A stretch of 64,000 bases of DNA from Semisulcospira habei (lineage: Eukaryota; Mollusca; Gastropoda; Semisulcospiridae): the NCBI GenBank assembly GCA_036245525.1, contig BTPG01000006.1, forward strand, positions 92,115,950-92,179,949, written 5' to 3'. Within the stretch, counting starts at the first letter, position 1, and the number at the start of each line of letters is the position of its first letter. Below, one piece after another: positions 10,522 to 21,403 of the stretch. The position numbers were made by a program, and so were the translations under genes. The notes under the pieces are model-generated. The model was given only the letters and a program-made list of their open reading frames with translations, was not told the origin of the DNA and ran no database searches.

Positions 10522-10611
10522 CCCTTTGCTTGTCGGTAGCGCTTATTGTCGAGGCGACTCCTGCAGGAATCACCTCGACAAAAAGCGCTACAGACAGCCA
10601 AAGGGTCACTT
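10522..10611. mobile_element. family D palindrome
   Basis: AACCCTTTGCTTGTCGGTAG pairs with CTACAGACAGCCAAAGGGT, with a CGACTCCTGCAGGAATCACC centre. The flanking TTAA is degraded. Confidence 0.75.
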
Positions 10612-10891
10612 CCTTGCCATGTTGACCGTCTTCGCCGCCACGTGTCTGCCAATCTGACTCACGAACTCTTGCTGGTAGAGGAATCGGCGGCCGGCTACTG
10701 ATTCACTTACACCTGTGTTTCTTAGACTAATGTCGTCATGGGGACTTCAGCCTGTGACTGAGAGCGAGGCGAATGGCGATCCATGATCGATACCAGTTTT
10801 CAATGAATTTTGGAGTTCGATCGGCGCCAGTCAATGGGCGCCATGAACAGCAACGGATGTTGAAAATGGGTTCCCCCAGCAGGCAAAAGGT

Positions 10892-10966
10892 CCTCGGGCC
10901 CCCGTCAGTAGCTGATCGGTGGCCTGTGCATGACGGCGCGGGCTAACGTCGGCCCGAGGATCTTGT
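10892..10966. mobile_element. family F GC-rich palindrome, worn
   Basis: GGTCCTCGGGCCCCCGTC pairs imperfectly with GACGGCGCGGG and GGCCCGAGGATC. The outer GTCCTCGGGCCC arm matches the F copies at 31266 and 40870. Confidence 0.55.
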
Positions 10967-11172
10967 GTGTAGTGGGTCAGACCCTTTGTGGGAGGCGAAG
11001 GCTTCTCCACAATGGCAACATCGCCAAGTAAAACAAAACAAGGAAAAGGCACTCACAAGCGGGAAGATGGTGGACTTGTATTGTCTGCAGACTTTTAAAG
11101 CCCGATAATACACTACGTTTGAGAAGCAAGGCATGGATCAGTCACAGTTCCACTAAGAGCCATTAGTCTTCA

Positions 11173-11379
11173 CTAACCCATTACATCCTCAGGGTGATTT
11201 AGTAAAATGTGCTTATTGTGAAGGCCACATTACAGATTAGGAGATAGATTAGCTGTTTTAGTTCAAGGGTGGTGCCAGAATAGCTTGGCGCCTACGGCGC
11301 CAAGCTATTCTGGCACCACCCTTGAACCATCAGTCAATTTTATTTCAAGCAATGGGTGTATCAGGATGAAAAGGGTTAA
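11173..11379. mobile_element. family A MITE, ACATCCT end type
   Basis: The ends are CTAACCCATTACATCCT and AGGATGAAAAGGGTTAA. The core pairs GTTCAAGGGTGGTGCCAGAA with its complement through GGCGCCTACGGCGCC. The terminal sequences differ from the TTCTACCCC type although the core is the same. Confidence 0.82.
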
Positions 11380-12299
11380 TCCAGACTTGATCATGAGCAT
11401 CTGTGCAGCGTGCAGACGAAATAAGATGAGAAAACACAATCATAAAAACCGGAGCCTGCAACTATACACAGTGGCGTAGGAAGTTATTTTTCTTGAGGAG
11501 GTGGGGGGGGGGGGGTGGAGGGGGTCTGACATGTTACTTTCCAGCCTCCAAATACTGAAACATTGAGAGGGGCGTGTGGAGAGGGGCGTGTGGAGGGGGC
11601 GAAGGTAGGTAGGTGACAGTCCCAGTTCCGAATTCGCAAAATCCAACAAAGGGAGGGGGGTGGGTAGGGAGAAGGGGAGGAGAGACAGCGAGCAAGCGAC
11701 GGTCCAGCCTCCGATTTTAAAACAGTTTCTTTTTTTGTGTGTAACGCCGAACAGGCAACTAAGGCTATCTCAGCAAGGTCCGATAAATAAAGCATAAAAA
11801 TCGCCTCTTTTTACCCCAAAAATTATTTTGTCTCCATACATATAGTGCATTTTTTGTTTAATACAATCTAATGATTTGTATTATAGTATCCCAAAATATT
11901 GGTGGGGGGGAGGGGAGGGGTACTCTGCTCCATTAATTGATGGCACTAGCCTCACACACACACCCGGTTCCTACGCTACCGATACAAGTTCCTTGAGTCT
12001 GCATGCTGCTTTTCAAACAGAAACAACGTGACAAAAACATTCGCGATCAGCCGGACCCAACGACAAGGCATGCGTGGGTGGGGTTTTCCACGGACCTGGG
12101 GCAGCAATGATTTTATGCCGTGATTACATTATTAACATATGCATGCTCAACAGCAAATCCGGACAGTAGTGATGCGGGCCGTCCGAATATTTCAGAGCCA
12201 GCATGGAACTGAAAGCAAAGGGAGACAACTCGTACAAGGAATGGATCGGTAAAGCTCGGCGGTTTCATTTCACGCAGCAATAAAACGTTGACATGTAAA
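11380..12299. other. no gene; G-rich tracts
   Basis: G-rich low complexity lies at 11500-11660 and 11905-11925. No recognisable coding sequence or repeat family is seen. Confidence 0.35.
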
Positions 12300-12398
12300 T
12301 ATACCGACGAGCGAAAGAAAACCGACATTTTCAGAACCACCGGAAACAAGAAAGTGTTTCCGATGGTTCAGACAATGCATTTTTTATGCTCGTCAGTA
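12300..12398. mobile_element. family H palindrome, copy 2
   Basis: ACCGACGAGCGAAAGAAAAC pairs with TTTTTTATGCTCGTCAGT. The inner arms GAACCACCGGAAAC and GTTTCCGATGGTTC match the copy at 5242. Confidence 0.7.
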
Positions 12399-12627
12399 GG
12401 CCCTATAATTATGTAATACCGTGAGTCTACACATTTGCCGCAATGAACTGGCCATCAACCAAGTCACAAAATTTATTAGACCAGTTACAGCTGCCGGCAA
12501 GCCGTTAGGTTCCGGCAGACTAGCATATTCCGCCTTTCCTCCAACCAGTTTATTAAACGAAAAGCGTGATGTCTAGTCATCGTCCCGTAAGTCAGATTGG
12601 GGGACGTCCGGACAAGTGGCTAAGGCC

Positions 12628-12692
12628 AGCATTGCAGGGACGTAACTCTGCCCTGTGGTTGTCGGTAGCGGTTTTTGTCGCGATGATTCCTG
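12628..12692. mobile_element. half of a family D palindrome, cut by a LINE
   Basis: TTGTCGGTAGCGGTTTTTGT and CGCGATGATTCCTG form the left arm and reach the centre of a D hairpin. There the sequence switches to LINE reverse transcriptase. The right arm is not found beyond the LINE. Confidence 0.7.
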
Positions 12693-12693
12693 T

Positions 12694-13761
12694 TCTCAGG
12701 CATCTATTCATTCCTTTAAAACAACCTCGTTTTTCGCTTCCTATCTTACAGACAGACAGCAGCGCGTGATAGCCAATGGATCTTACTCTTCAAGTGGTTT
12801 AGTAACAAGAGGAGTGCCCCAGGGCTCTGTCCTGGGACCTCTTCTCTTTTGCATATTTATCAATGACCTGCCACTACATTTTACGAATGACAGAATTGAA
12901 TGTGACTTGTTTGCCGATGACGCAACAATCCACACCCCCGATAAGTGTCTCGAGTCTTTAAATGATCGTTTGCAACAGGGACTGAGTGAAATTTCCAAAT
13001 GGTGTGAAAATAATGCAATGATCCTTAATCCCACCAAAACCGAATGTATGACGATAGCAACCCGTCAGAAGCATCAGCTCAAGCCACTTTTGCTTAGCCT
13101 GGAAATCCAAGACCACACCATTACACAAGTAACTGAACATCGCCTACTTGGAGTTATTGTTGATAACCAGATGAAATGGCAATCTCACATCAATGGTGTC
13201 TGTAAAACTGTGTCTAGAAATGTGTTTATGCTGTCTAAGCTAAAATATTTTATTGATGTCGACACTTGCAAACTATTTTACAATGCCCATGTCAAATCCC
13301 ACATCGATTATGCCTCCACGACATGGGACGGCAGTGGTGACATACACATGAAGAGGCTTAACTCCTTGCATCGCAGGGCAGTGAAGCAGATCCTGCCTGA
13401 TCCAGCTCTTTCTACTGACCAAAAATTTGAAAAACTAAAAATGCTTCCTCTTGACAAGCACCATCTCTTTAACAAAGGGGTAGTCATGTATAAAATCTGG
13501 AATGAAATCCACCCAGAATACTTATGTAATCTCTTCACCAAGGTAGCTTCAGGCTATTCAACATCAAGGCGAAACTTCGTCACACCACGCCCGAGGATAG
13601 ATTTATTTAAAACTACCCTTGCTTTCTCGGGCGCCTCGTTTTGGAATAAACTGCCAGCGCACATAACACACACTGGTTCACTCCCCTCTTTCAAGGAAAG
13701 CCTCTTCAAGTACCTGCTATCTAACAGCTCATTCACTGGTTCGGGTATCTCCATCGCCTAA
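12694..13761 (+). CDS. reverse transcriptase C-terminal part of a CR1/L2-like LINE (5'-truncated)
   Basis: The frame is open from 12655 to 13761 (368 residues). Its first dozen residues come from the D hairpin upstream, so the true element begins near 12694. RT motifs follow in order: YLTDRQQRV, then GVPQGSVLGPLLF (residues 53-65), FADD (86-89, the catalytic motif), and GVIVDNQMKW. After that comes the thumb and the C-terminal region ending in SGASFWNKLP, typical of CR1/L2-type proteins. The endonuclease, fingers and motif A are missing, so it cannot mobilise itself. It is uninterrupted over its length, which suggests a fairly recent insertion. It is clearly related to the LINE at 46703-48165, sharing TRQKHQ and HRLLGV. 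Confidence 0.85.
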   Translation, partial: SQASIHSFKTTSFFASYLTDRQQRVIANGSYSSSGLVTRGVPQGSVLGPLLFCIFINDLPLHFTNDRIECDLFADDATIHTPDKCLESLNDRLQQGLSEISKWCENNAMILNPTKTECMTIATRQKHQLKPLLLSLEIQDHTITQVTEHRLLGVIVDNQMKWQSHINGVCKTVSRNVFMLSKLKYFIDVDTCKLFYNAHVKSHIDYASTTWDGSGDIHMKRLNSLHRRAVKQILPDPALSTDQKFEKLKMLPLDKHHLFNKGVVMYKIWNEIHPEYLCNLFTKVASGYSTSRRNFVTPRPRIDLFKTTLAFSGASFWNKLPAHITHTGSLPSFKESLFKYLLSNSSFTGSGISIA

Positions 13762-13807
13762 AGCCTTGATATTAACCTCCGCGCGCACGTGCGTGTATAT
13801 GGGTGTG

Positions 13808-13828
13808 TGTGCGCGCGCGCGTGCGTGC

Positions 13829-13922
<94 letters not shown>
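13808..13922. repeat. (GT)n microsatellite in a LINE 3' UTR
   Basis: GC/GT alternation passes into a pure GT run of about 45 units. Confidence 0.97.
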
Positions 13923-13925
<3 letters not shown>

Positions 13926-14245
13926 CATGCGGCGCGAGCGTGCGCGCGTGTTTGATTTCAGTGAAAAAAGGAATTTTAAAGACTATCTTTTTTTTTTTTT
14001 TTTTTTTCCTTCGTTCACATTGTTAGTAATCATAATTGGTGCCCTCCATTTTGCCTTATCCATCTCTTTTTGAACGACTTGTTATATTATGTGCACTTTC
14101 ATGTTAGTAGCTTTGTACTTTTGTATCTTAGTAGCTTTGTACCTTTAGCAGATTTATACCTTTGTAGTTTAGAAACGGCAAGCGTGAAAAATGGCACATG
14201 TGCTAACTGCTTCTTCCGTTCAGAAATAAAGTTTCATTTCATAAA

Positions 14246-14679
14246 GGGTTTGCTTTTTTGTCTTGGTATTTGCCTCTTTCCCTTGGTACTTGACTCTCTG
14301 CGTGGGCGTCGGCCCGAGGAAGGGAGAGAGGGGGAGGGGGGGGGGGGGTCCGACCACAGGCCGTTGCCGGACTGACCCCGCGTCGTCAGGCGGCGTGTAC
14401 TTATGATGATGTAGAACATCGATGCTTTTAGCATCCATTTGCATTTGTATTCTTCACTGAGTCAGAGTGCTCTATCTGGTCGACGATTGACATACATCAT
14501 ACGATTGTCTGTCAGTTATGAGAGGCTGAGCCCCAGGGGCGGATCAGTTACCTCGTGGGAGTTGGGGGGGGGGGGTGTACGGGGCTTGCAAGTTTTTGTT
14601 TCGGACGTGACAGAAAGGGCCTCCCGACAACAGACCTTAATGCTTTCCAGTGGCCGAAAGGGGCGGGGGAGGTGGGGGG
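14246..14679. other. no gene; worn G-rich repeat
   Basis: 14536-14680 contains GGGGCGGATCAGTTACCTCG and CCTCCCGACAACAGACCTTA, which match the left half of the repeat at 38353-38712, so a worn copy lies here. No gene is seen. Confidence 0.45.
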
Positions 14680-15063
14680 TTGATTGATTGATTGTACATT
14701 GCTTAACGTCCCGACAGCAACAAGGCTTTCTCAGGACGTGCCTGCACTGCTTGTGAAAAAAAAATAATAATAAACAGAACATTGAATGTATGTCACCAGC
14801 CGGTCAAATACGTTAAATAAACCTAACACATGGGGCTAAATAAAGCTAAGACCATTTAGCAACACACATCCAATATCAAGAGCTACAGGCAGTGCAGACA
14901 GTAGGGAGAGTTTTTAAAACGCAAATACAGGTGAATGGACAAAGGGTAGACAGAAACACATGCCCCAGAATAGAGAGGAAAACCCACCCTGTGGGGCTGA
15001 CCAGTGTGACCCTGGGAACTAAAAAGTAGTTAACCCCACCCAAGTCCCCCAGGGCAGACCCGG
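14680..15063. repeat. dispersed repeat K, copy 1
   Basis: It opens GATTGATTGTACATTGCTTA and continues through CTCAGGACGTGCCTGCACTG to a CCCAGGGCAGACCC end. Copies lie at 28426-28769 and 58531-58884. An A-rich stretch follows TGCTTGTGAA in each. It could be a SINE or a LINE tail; no Pol III boxes are clear. Confidence 0.75.
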
Positions 15064-15196
15064 GTGGGGCGGGGAGGTGGGGGGGGGGGAGGGGGACGTG
15101 TGTGTGAAGCTCTTGCGCCTTAATTCTCACCACCCGCCGAAATATTTAAAAGCTAAAGGGTGGAAATCCAAAATTTAAAAAAAAAATGGACTTTGA

Positions 15197-15515
15197 TATA
15201 GGGCTCGGGAATCTGACGTCATCACGCTAGTCGTGGCGGCCATCTTGAGAAAATACGGGACTAAGGCGCTCATAGGGAAAGTCACTGTCAGGACAATGTC
15301 AGGAAAGTCCTGACGTGCTATAGACAATAACAGCAAGTCTCGCCATCACCGTAGGAAACCGCTAACCAGAATCTGTTTTTGTTTGTTTCCAAAGAGGAAG
15401 AAACATGAAGAAAAAGTGTTGAAACACTACTTCGCTACTATCTGAAGAGTATCGTATCCTCTTAAGATGGCGGCTGAAGCTTCTAGGCAACACAGGGAAC
15501 TTCCCGAGCCCTATA
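15197..15515. mobile_element. TA-bounded MITE, about 320 bp
   Basis: The termini TATAGGGCTCGGGAA and TTCCCGAGCCCTATA are inverted. A second inner pair, GTGGCGGCCATCTTGAGA and its partner TCTTAAGATGGCGGC, continues the inverted repeat. A TA target duplication fits Tc1/mariner-type mobilisation. Only this copy is seen. Confidence 0.75.
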
Positions 15516-15780
15516 GCATTTTAAGGAATGTTTGACCTGAAGGAGTTCCCGAACCCCTGGCGCCCCCACCCCCCTAAAATCGACCCTGGTGTCTAAACAA
15601 TGCAGCGGCCTAACAATGTAAATTCAAGTCCCAATCAAAGAGTATCCACGCACGAGCGCGCACTGTGTCCAGCTTGCACGTAGCCGCTCAGTAGTTTTGT
15701 TGCTTCATTCACAATTACTGACGTACTAAAACCAAACAACTTCTACCGGCCAAGAAGGTAAGATACAAATTAATGCAGCA
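15516..15780. other. no gene; unassigned
   Basis: No frame, hairpin or repeat match is visible. Confidence 0.35.
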
Positions 15781-15782
15781 GA

Positions 15783-15862
15783 CCTGTCAACAAGAGGCAC
15801 AGATTCGCATGAGCCCCTGCGGCACCTGCAGGAGCTCATGAGAATCTATGCCTCTTGCAGAT
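15783..15862. mobile_element. family B hairpin without TTAA ends
   Basis: CAAGAGGCACAGATTCGCAT pairs with ATGAGAATCTATGCCTCTTG around CCTGCGGCACCTGCAGG. The terminal sequences of the element are not recognisable. Confidence 0.65.
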
Positions 15863-16015
15863 GAGTGCAACTGACTGGGGTTTGTATAACCAACCAGACT
15901 CCTGCTTCTATCTATCTATCTATATCCCGTAGTCTTGCCGACCGTTGAGGAACCACTGATGACTTGGCAACCAGCTCCCTCCATTCCACAGACTCCTGCT
16001 TGTGAAGGTTAAAGA

Positions 16016-16092
16016 CGCTAAATCCGTCTCTGTGAAAAGCGTGATTTTCGCTGTAATACATTGAAAATCTTGCTTTTCACAGTAATAGACAT
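16016..16092. mobile_element. family I hairpin
   Basis: CTGTGAAAAGCGTGATTTTC pairs with GAAAATCTTGCTTTTCACAG around GCTGTAATACATT. Copies lie at 35625 and 42680. Confidence 0.7.
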
Positions 16093-16802
16093 GCCGTCTT
16101 TTTGCCTTCACATGGGCATGGGCAGGCGAGACGCCAATCAAACCAGTGAGCAAAAGTAAACTCATCAGCGCCGCTGTTCAAAGTCTGCCCTTGTATTTAG
16201 CATCCTTGTATTGACATAACCATCACAGGGCAAATTTAACATCACGCGTAACCGGCCAAACTGCCCTCCCTGCTACAAACCACGCCGAGGCGGTCAGCCT
16301 CACCGACACCTAATCGTAAATATGGGCGATGGGTGTCGCCGTAACGGCTACGGCCTACACTAAGAGCAGTTGCAGCAGGGGAGAGTTCAGGGAAGGTGCA
16401 AAGCTAGTCTGGCACTACCCCTGAACTTATCGTCCTTGTCATAGTCACAATCGTACATGTATAAACAACCTCTGCCTCCCCACACCCTCCCTCCCGCGCG
16501 CCCCTATTCACTAATGTGGCCGCTGAGGCAAATTTGAGTGGCAAAGGCCGGACTGAGGCGGAATTTGGCGTTGGCGGTTATTCATGTGACTTTCGCTCCC
16601 AGCGCAAAATGGTTCACAGTCTGAAGTCGTCTGATAAGCTCAGCGGAAGTGCCCGTTTAGTTAACCGATTCGCAATAAGGTCCCAAGCCGTCAGACACTT
16701 CCTGAATATATCTGCATCGATACGGCCACACCAGCATGTATGGGAACAAACATTAGCATCTTAAATTCTAAAATTATAAAGGTCGAACCATCTCCCGCGC
16801 CT
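16093..16802. other. no gene; one worn A core
   Basis: 16380-16435 holds a worn A half-core (GAGTTCAGGGAAGGTGCAAA to CTACCCCTGAACTTATCG). The open stretch 16516-16764 shows no recognisable domain. Confidence 0.4.
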
Positions 16803-16996
16803 GGGGCCAGTTGCACGAGTGAGCTCAGTCCTGCGCCAGCACTGCACTAAGGATGTGCTCTGCTGCAGGTCATTTGCGTAAGTGAATTTAGTCCTGCGCC
16901 AGCCACTAAGCCGCACGGTGCTCCGCTACAGTAGCCGGAAGCACGGCCTTGCTTAGTGGCTTGCGCAGGACCAAGCTCACGCATGTTGCTGGCCCC
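16803..16996. mobile_element. family E MITE with an internal partial duplication
   Basis: The ends GGGGCCAGTTGCACGAG and ATGTTGCTGGCCCC are inverted. The phrase AGTCCTGCGCCAGC occurs twice on the left arm (about 16829 and 16889), so the left arm was copied. The right arm is CTTAGTGGCTTGCGCAGGAC. Confidence 0.82.
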
Positions 16997-17159
16997 TCAG
17001 GTGTTGGAATTGCGATAGATCAGTTTGTACGTCCACACGACGGCTTGACCGCTGCACAAAGCCCATGACAACATCAGACTATCAATGACCCTCGTGCTTC
17101 ACGACAAATGCAGAAACAGAAATAAACAGCTTTCTGTAAGACTGAAGCACCTATCACGA

Positions 17160-17210
17160 GTGCCCTGCAAGCGGCATGGGCTCATGAAGATCTGTGCCTC
17201 TTGCATTAGT
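17160..17210. mobile_element. eroded family B half-hairpin
   Basis: GGGCTCATGAAGATCTGTGC followed by CTCTTGCA is a right B arm. The left arm is reduced to CCTGCAAGCGGCAT. Confidence 0.5.
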
Positions 17211-17692
17211 GTCCAGAGCTTGGCTGGACTGGTGTGGACACAACATCTCACCTGGCTAAAGTCAATCTGTCAATCAGGTGACGGTAAACACGACCGCGGC
17301 ACGGCTTACAACAGGCTCGCGTTTTTGGCTAGCCTAGCCAGGGGACGCAACTCGCTACAGTTCACAATCGAGTGCAGACGTGTGTTGCGGGGCAACTGCC
17401 TCGACCATTATCTACCGTTTCACATGCTGATAAAGTCCACAACGTGATTACAAGAAGAAATGCTGAGAAAGGTGTCAATGTCTAACATGTAATTTCGAGT
17501 TGACTGAAAAGTTAGTTTTGACACGTCACACAGCTACCCCGAACTGCAACGGTATTTTTTTTAAAGTATCTGAGCACAGCTGACTATGATGTGAAACATA
17601 GATACATATGCACATTGATCTAATCAGAGACAGTAACATACTGTCTTTAATCTAATGCACAATAGATACATGTGCATATTGTAAAGACTACA
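17211..17692. other. no gene; unassigned
   Basis: A short open frame ends at 17447 but has no recognisable motif. No repeat match is seen. Confidence 0.35.
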
Positions 17693-17757
17693 TTATCGCG
17701 ATGACTCCTGCAGAAATCATCGCGACAAACCGCTACCGGCGACAGCCAAAGGGTTCA
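17693..17757. mobile_element. family D palindrome, left arm truncated
   Basis: ATCGCGATGACTCCTGCAG and AAATCATCGCGACAAACCGC, then GACAGCCAAAGGGTT, give the centre and right arm of D. The outer left arm is missing. Confidence 0.7.
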
Positions 17758-17802
17758 ATTGGCTACTGATTAGTCTTACAATAGTTTTTTTTTAAATGCT
17801 GA

Positions 17803-18009
17803 TTAACCCCATCACTGCCGTGAGCTAGACGAACACGATCCAACTGCAAGAGGTATAGATCCTCATGAGCCCCCGCAGCCTCGTTCCGGTGGCTCATGAG
17901 GGTCTACGCCTCTTACTGACACCACTTTCTAATCCATGGACGGCCGGTGCTCTTTGGCGTTGAATTTATGATTGGAGAAACTGAAATCCGCTGGCAGTGA
18001 CGGGGTTAA
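17803..18009. mobile_element. family B MITE, TTAA-bounded
   Basis: The ends are TTAACCCCATCACTGCC and GGCAGTGACGGGGTTAA. The hairpin is ACTGCAAGAGGTATAGATCC pairing with the GGGTCTACGCCTCTTACTG arm. The shoulder GACACCACTTT is shared with other B copies. Confidence 0.88.
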
Positions 18010-19425
18010 ATCATTACAGCTTTTTATAACGTCAACTTGCAATATAATTTGCACCGGATAGATTTTGTGCGCCAGTGGTGGCAAAGGCAATGCCCTGTCC
18101 GCTTACCGTGGTAATTATGTTAACTGTGTGAATGTAATCCCGCGCCCTATCATAAGCTGAAATGTGTTTGTCAGGTAGGACGGAAACATCTGGTGTTGTT
18201 TTCACCGTCGTAAAAAATAATAATAATAATTACCGAACAAATGTGTTTTTCGACCTTTTGTACAGAATGGCTGCTTCAATGACTCAGTCCTAACAGTCTA
18301 CATACAAGACAAGATGTTGATCGACCATCATAGTTCGTTGCCAGTAACAGAATAGCGTTGTGTCTGTAAATACAAACATACGCAGTATCTATACCGATCA
18401 AAGCCAATAGACAGAGACTTGAGACCAAGCACACACAACGATGCACGCGCGTCCTAGCAACTGGCATGAAATATTTGTCAAGTCCTTGGATCAGTCCACC
18501 GTGATAAAAGCTTAGACCAAAACAAAAACCATCTATTGTGTTTAATTAGCAATGAATCAATTTGGGGGAAAACTAAACATTGTAAGGCTAGGAACCTAAA
18601 TATCCAGGCTGAACCGGCGAAACATGCTCGACTTGTCTCCAAAAATCAAATAATTTGTACAAGATGCACGAGAAAGTACAACTTGCGTCTATAAGATGGA
18701 TCGACCGTGATAATCAGGCACTACCCTAACGATGCTATCACTATCGATCCGACTGGAATGGGCAGAAAGTCACGGGGAGAAAGACATGAACTGACTGGGG
18801 CTGTCCCTGTATACATATAACATTCGCCACGCTTATTTAACAGTTCGAGACGTGCCGCCTCCGGATACGCGGCTTATGCGATTGCCAAGAAGGGGTAGCA
18901 TAGTCTTAGACAACATTGAGAAACCGTAGTATCGGCGACTTTTAGCCACCAAATCCAGCCCTGGAGCAGATCGTTTTCCTGACTCTTTGTATTCACTGGA
19001 AAAGAAGTTTCAGTCATTGATCGTCCTCAATCCTTAACACATGAATAAGTTGCGCTGTTTTTCATCTGCCATAATTAACTATTTATGTCACCCACACGCT
19101 TACCTCTCTACGTCACCCACATCGAGGGCCTCTCAGTATAATGCATGTGGTCTTTTAGCGAGGTTGCGTTTGAAACGATCCACTCCCAACAACGAACGAT
19201 AGCGAAGCCATGGCGGACACCCAGCTTCTACCAAAAGCAAAAACAACACTCCGAACATACCCAAATACGACAGGGCTTGAATGCTTCTAACAACGGCGAC
19301 AACAAATAAGAGAAAAAGAAAAAAAAAAGTGCCTGGCGATGATAAGCCCAACACAGGGCTGAAACAATGCATGGAAACATAGCGATACAGTAAACATGGC
19401 CACAACACTAACATCACCATTTATG
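18010..19425. other. no gene; worn fragments
   Basis: 18313-18365 and 18700-18755 carry faint A-type shoulders (GATCGACCATCATAG, GATCGACCGTGATAA). 19150-19260 matches the left arm of family C (CCACTCCCAACAACGAACGA). Short open frames lack domains. Confidence 0.4.
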
Positions 19426-19456
19426 AGCTGGTCTGTGATTTTGGACCTTACCGCTT
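19425..19456. mobile_element. half of a family P palindrome
   Basis: GAGCTGGTCTGTGATTTTGG matches the left arm at 7057. The right arm is missing. Confidence 0.55.
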
Positions 19457-19530
19457 CAAACAGTAAAGACGAAGCACACGGACGAGCCTAGACAATTGAT
19501 TATGAGTCAACATTCAAGTATACTGAAAGG

Positions 19531-19747
19531 TTAACTCATTCTACCCCAGACACACCTCAGCAAGATAAGGATCGACCACGATAGTTCAAGGGTGATGCCA
19601 GAATAGCTTGGCGCCTACGGGCGCCAAGCTATTCTGGCATCACCCGTGAACTATCATGTTCGATCTGTGTCCTGCACTGCAATGCAGTCTTCAGAGAACA
19701 ACTACGGCAAAATGTGGGGATTTCGGTGTTGGGGTAGAATGAGTTAA
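19531..19747. mobile_element. family A MITE, typical copy
   Basis: The ends are TTAACTCATTCTACCCC and GGGGTAGAATGAGTTAA. The hairpin GATAGTTCAAGGGTGATGCC pairs with its complement through GGCGCC. The one-sided strip ATGCAGTCTTCAGA then AATGTGGGGATTT marks the orientation of the element. Confidence 0.92.
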
Positions 19748-19777
19748 ACGCTGCATACAGACTCGATCGTGTCATTT

Positions 19778-19903
<126 letters not shown>

Positions 19904-19937
19904 TCGTCCATCTCTGGCAGGACTGCCTGATTTCTGT

Positions 19938-20138
19938 CCCCGTTCAGTGCCAGCAGACGCAGACTTGCACTCTTTGTCAATTCAACACCGAATAGCCCTG
20001 GCTGTCCCGGGAACGTCAGTGTATTTGAAAGTGGTGTCCACAAGAGGCATAGATCCTCATGAGCCCCCGCAACTCATGGGGATCTATACCTCTTGTAGCT
20101 GGGTGGTGTTCAGAATTTCTCTGCACTGAACGGGTTAA
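19938..20138. mobile_element. family B MITE, abutting family A at a shared TTAA
   Basis: It runs from CCCCGTTCAGTGCC to GCACTGAACGGGTTAA. The hairpin CACAAGAGGCATAGATCCTC pairs with GGGGATCTATACCTCTTG with a shortened loop. Its right-hand TTAA (20135-20138) is also the left-hand TTAA of the next A element. Confidence 0.88.
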
Positions 20139-20348
20139 CTCATTCTACCCCAACACCGAAGGCCTTCAATTTTGCCGTTGTCCTCTGAAGACTGCATTGC
20201 AGTGCAGGACACAGATCGAACATGATAGTTCAAGGGTGATGCCAGAATAGCTTGGCGCCCGTAGGCGCCAAGCTATTCTGGCATCACCCTTGAACTATCA
20301 TGGTCGATCAATATCTTGCTGTGGTGTGGCTGGGGTAGAATGAGTTAA
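20135..20348. mobile_element. family A MITE, reverse orientation
   Basis: The TTAACTCATTCTACCCC ends are intact. The GTCCTCTGAAGACTGCATTG strip is on the left, so it lies in the opposite orientation to the copy at 19531. The hairpin arms are perfect over more than 30 bp. Confidence 0.92.
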
Positions 20349-20581
20349 AGAAAGAACGTCAAAAGCACATTGGACGTCAGCAACCATGGATTATTGCCAC
20401 AACCTGATAAAACGCTTGTTGGATTTAAGTGTGTTCTAAGGAACTTGCACCATAAACACATAGATGTTTACAGTCTCTCAGTACGAGAGAAAGAGACAGT
20501 TCACTAACTCACGAGTTCAAAATAGGTGCCTTCAACATCTGCGCACCTTAAATACCCTTGTGCGTGCAGCCATCAAAACTG

Positions 20582-20676
20582 CTAACTCTTTCTTGGCTCT
20601 CAGTCGCACATTTTGTCGAGGTGATTCCTGCAGGAATTATCTCGACAAAATGCGCGACCGACAGCCAAGGGGTTAA
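20582..20676. mobile_element. family D palindrome, TTAA at right
   Basis: CGCACATTTTGTCGAGGTGA pairs with its complement around GATTCCTGCAGGAAT. The right end is CCAAGGGGTTAA; the left end is TAACTCTTTCTTGGCT. Confidence 0.82.
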
Positions 20677-21191
20677 CAACTCAATTTAGTTTCATTCAAA
20701 TTCAAATTTTTTAAAAAAATTAAAAAAAAACTTTACTTATCACTTATCAGGCAATTACAATTTTGTGGGCGGGGAAAAGTAAAAACGCAATCATTCAGTA
20801 AATATTAATAAGTATGGAGACTAATAATAACAATGATAATTACTAATAATAATAATTTTGGTGACTGCATGTCTCCACCTAAACACAAATTTCAATGAGG
20901 AGTACAGAAAGATGCTTTGTAATCTCTTGTTAAAGTGTACACGAAACGGAAATGACGTTCAACTGTGAACATGCCATGAGAAGTGCCTGTGAGGTGTCTC
21001 AAATATCAACGAATACAAAAACGTGAAAGATACAATGAAAAAACGCTGTGAACTTGATTAGGGCATACACGTGAGAAAAGAAAATGAAGCAAACATTTTT
21101 TTTAAGCCTACATTAAAATAAAATGCTGGAATAAATGTTAGAAAATAGCGAAAAATTAATAGTGAGAAGTCTCATTCGGTGGCGTGACACA
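20677..21191. other. no gene; AT-rich
   Basis: AT-rich DNA with short AAT runs near 20825-20855. Nothing coding is seen. Confidence 0.35.
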
Positions 21192-21403
21192 TTAACCCTT
21201 TTCATCCTGATATACTACTGCATGAAATTAATTTGACTACATATTTCACGGATGGTGCCAGAATAGCTTGGCGCCAAAGGCGCGAAGCTATTCTGGCACT
21301 ATCCCTTGACTAAAATGATCTCTCTCCTAATCCGCTGTAATGTGGCCCTCACAGGACAATAATATTTTTTTTTACAAATCAACCTCAGAATGTAATGGGT
21401 TAA
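21192..21403. mobile_element. family A MITE, CATCCTGA end type
   Basis: The ends are TTAACCCTTTTCATCCTGA and TCAGAATGTAATGGGTTAA. The core is CGGATGGTGCCAGAATAGCT pairing through GGCGCC with one mismatch in the loop. It belongs with the copies at 11173 and 42001. Confidence 0.82.

Larger units (their letters stand above)
12694..14245 (+). mobile_element. CR1/L2/Crack-like LINE, 5'-truncated
   Basis: The element starts abruptly within the RT domain, as 5'-truncated LINEs do. Its 3' region holds a long GT microsatellite (13808-13922), a T run, GTAGCTTTGTAC repeats and AATAAAGTTTCAT near the end. A related tail without coding sequence lies at 43690-43865. Confidence 0.8.
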
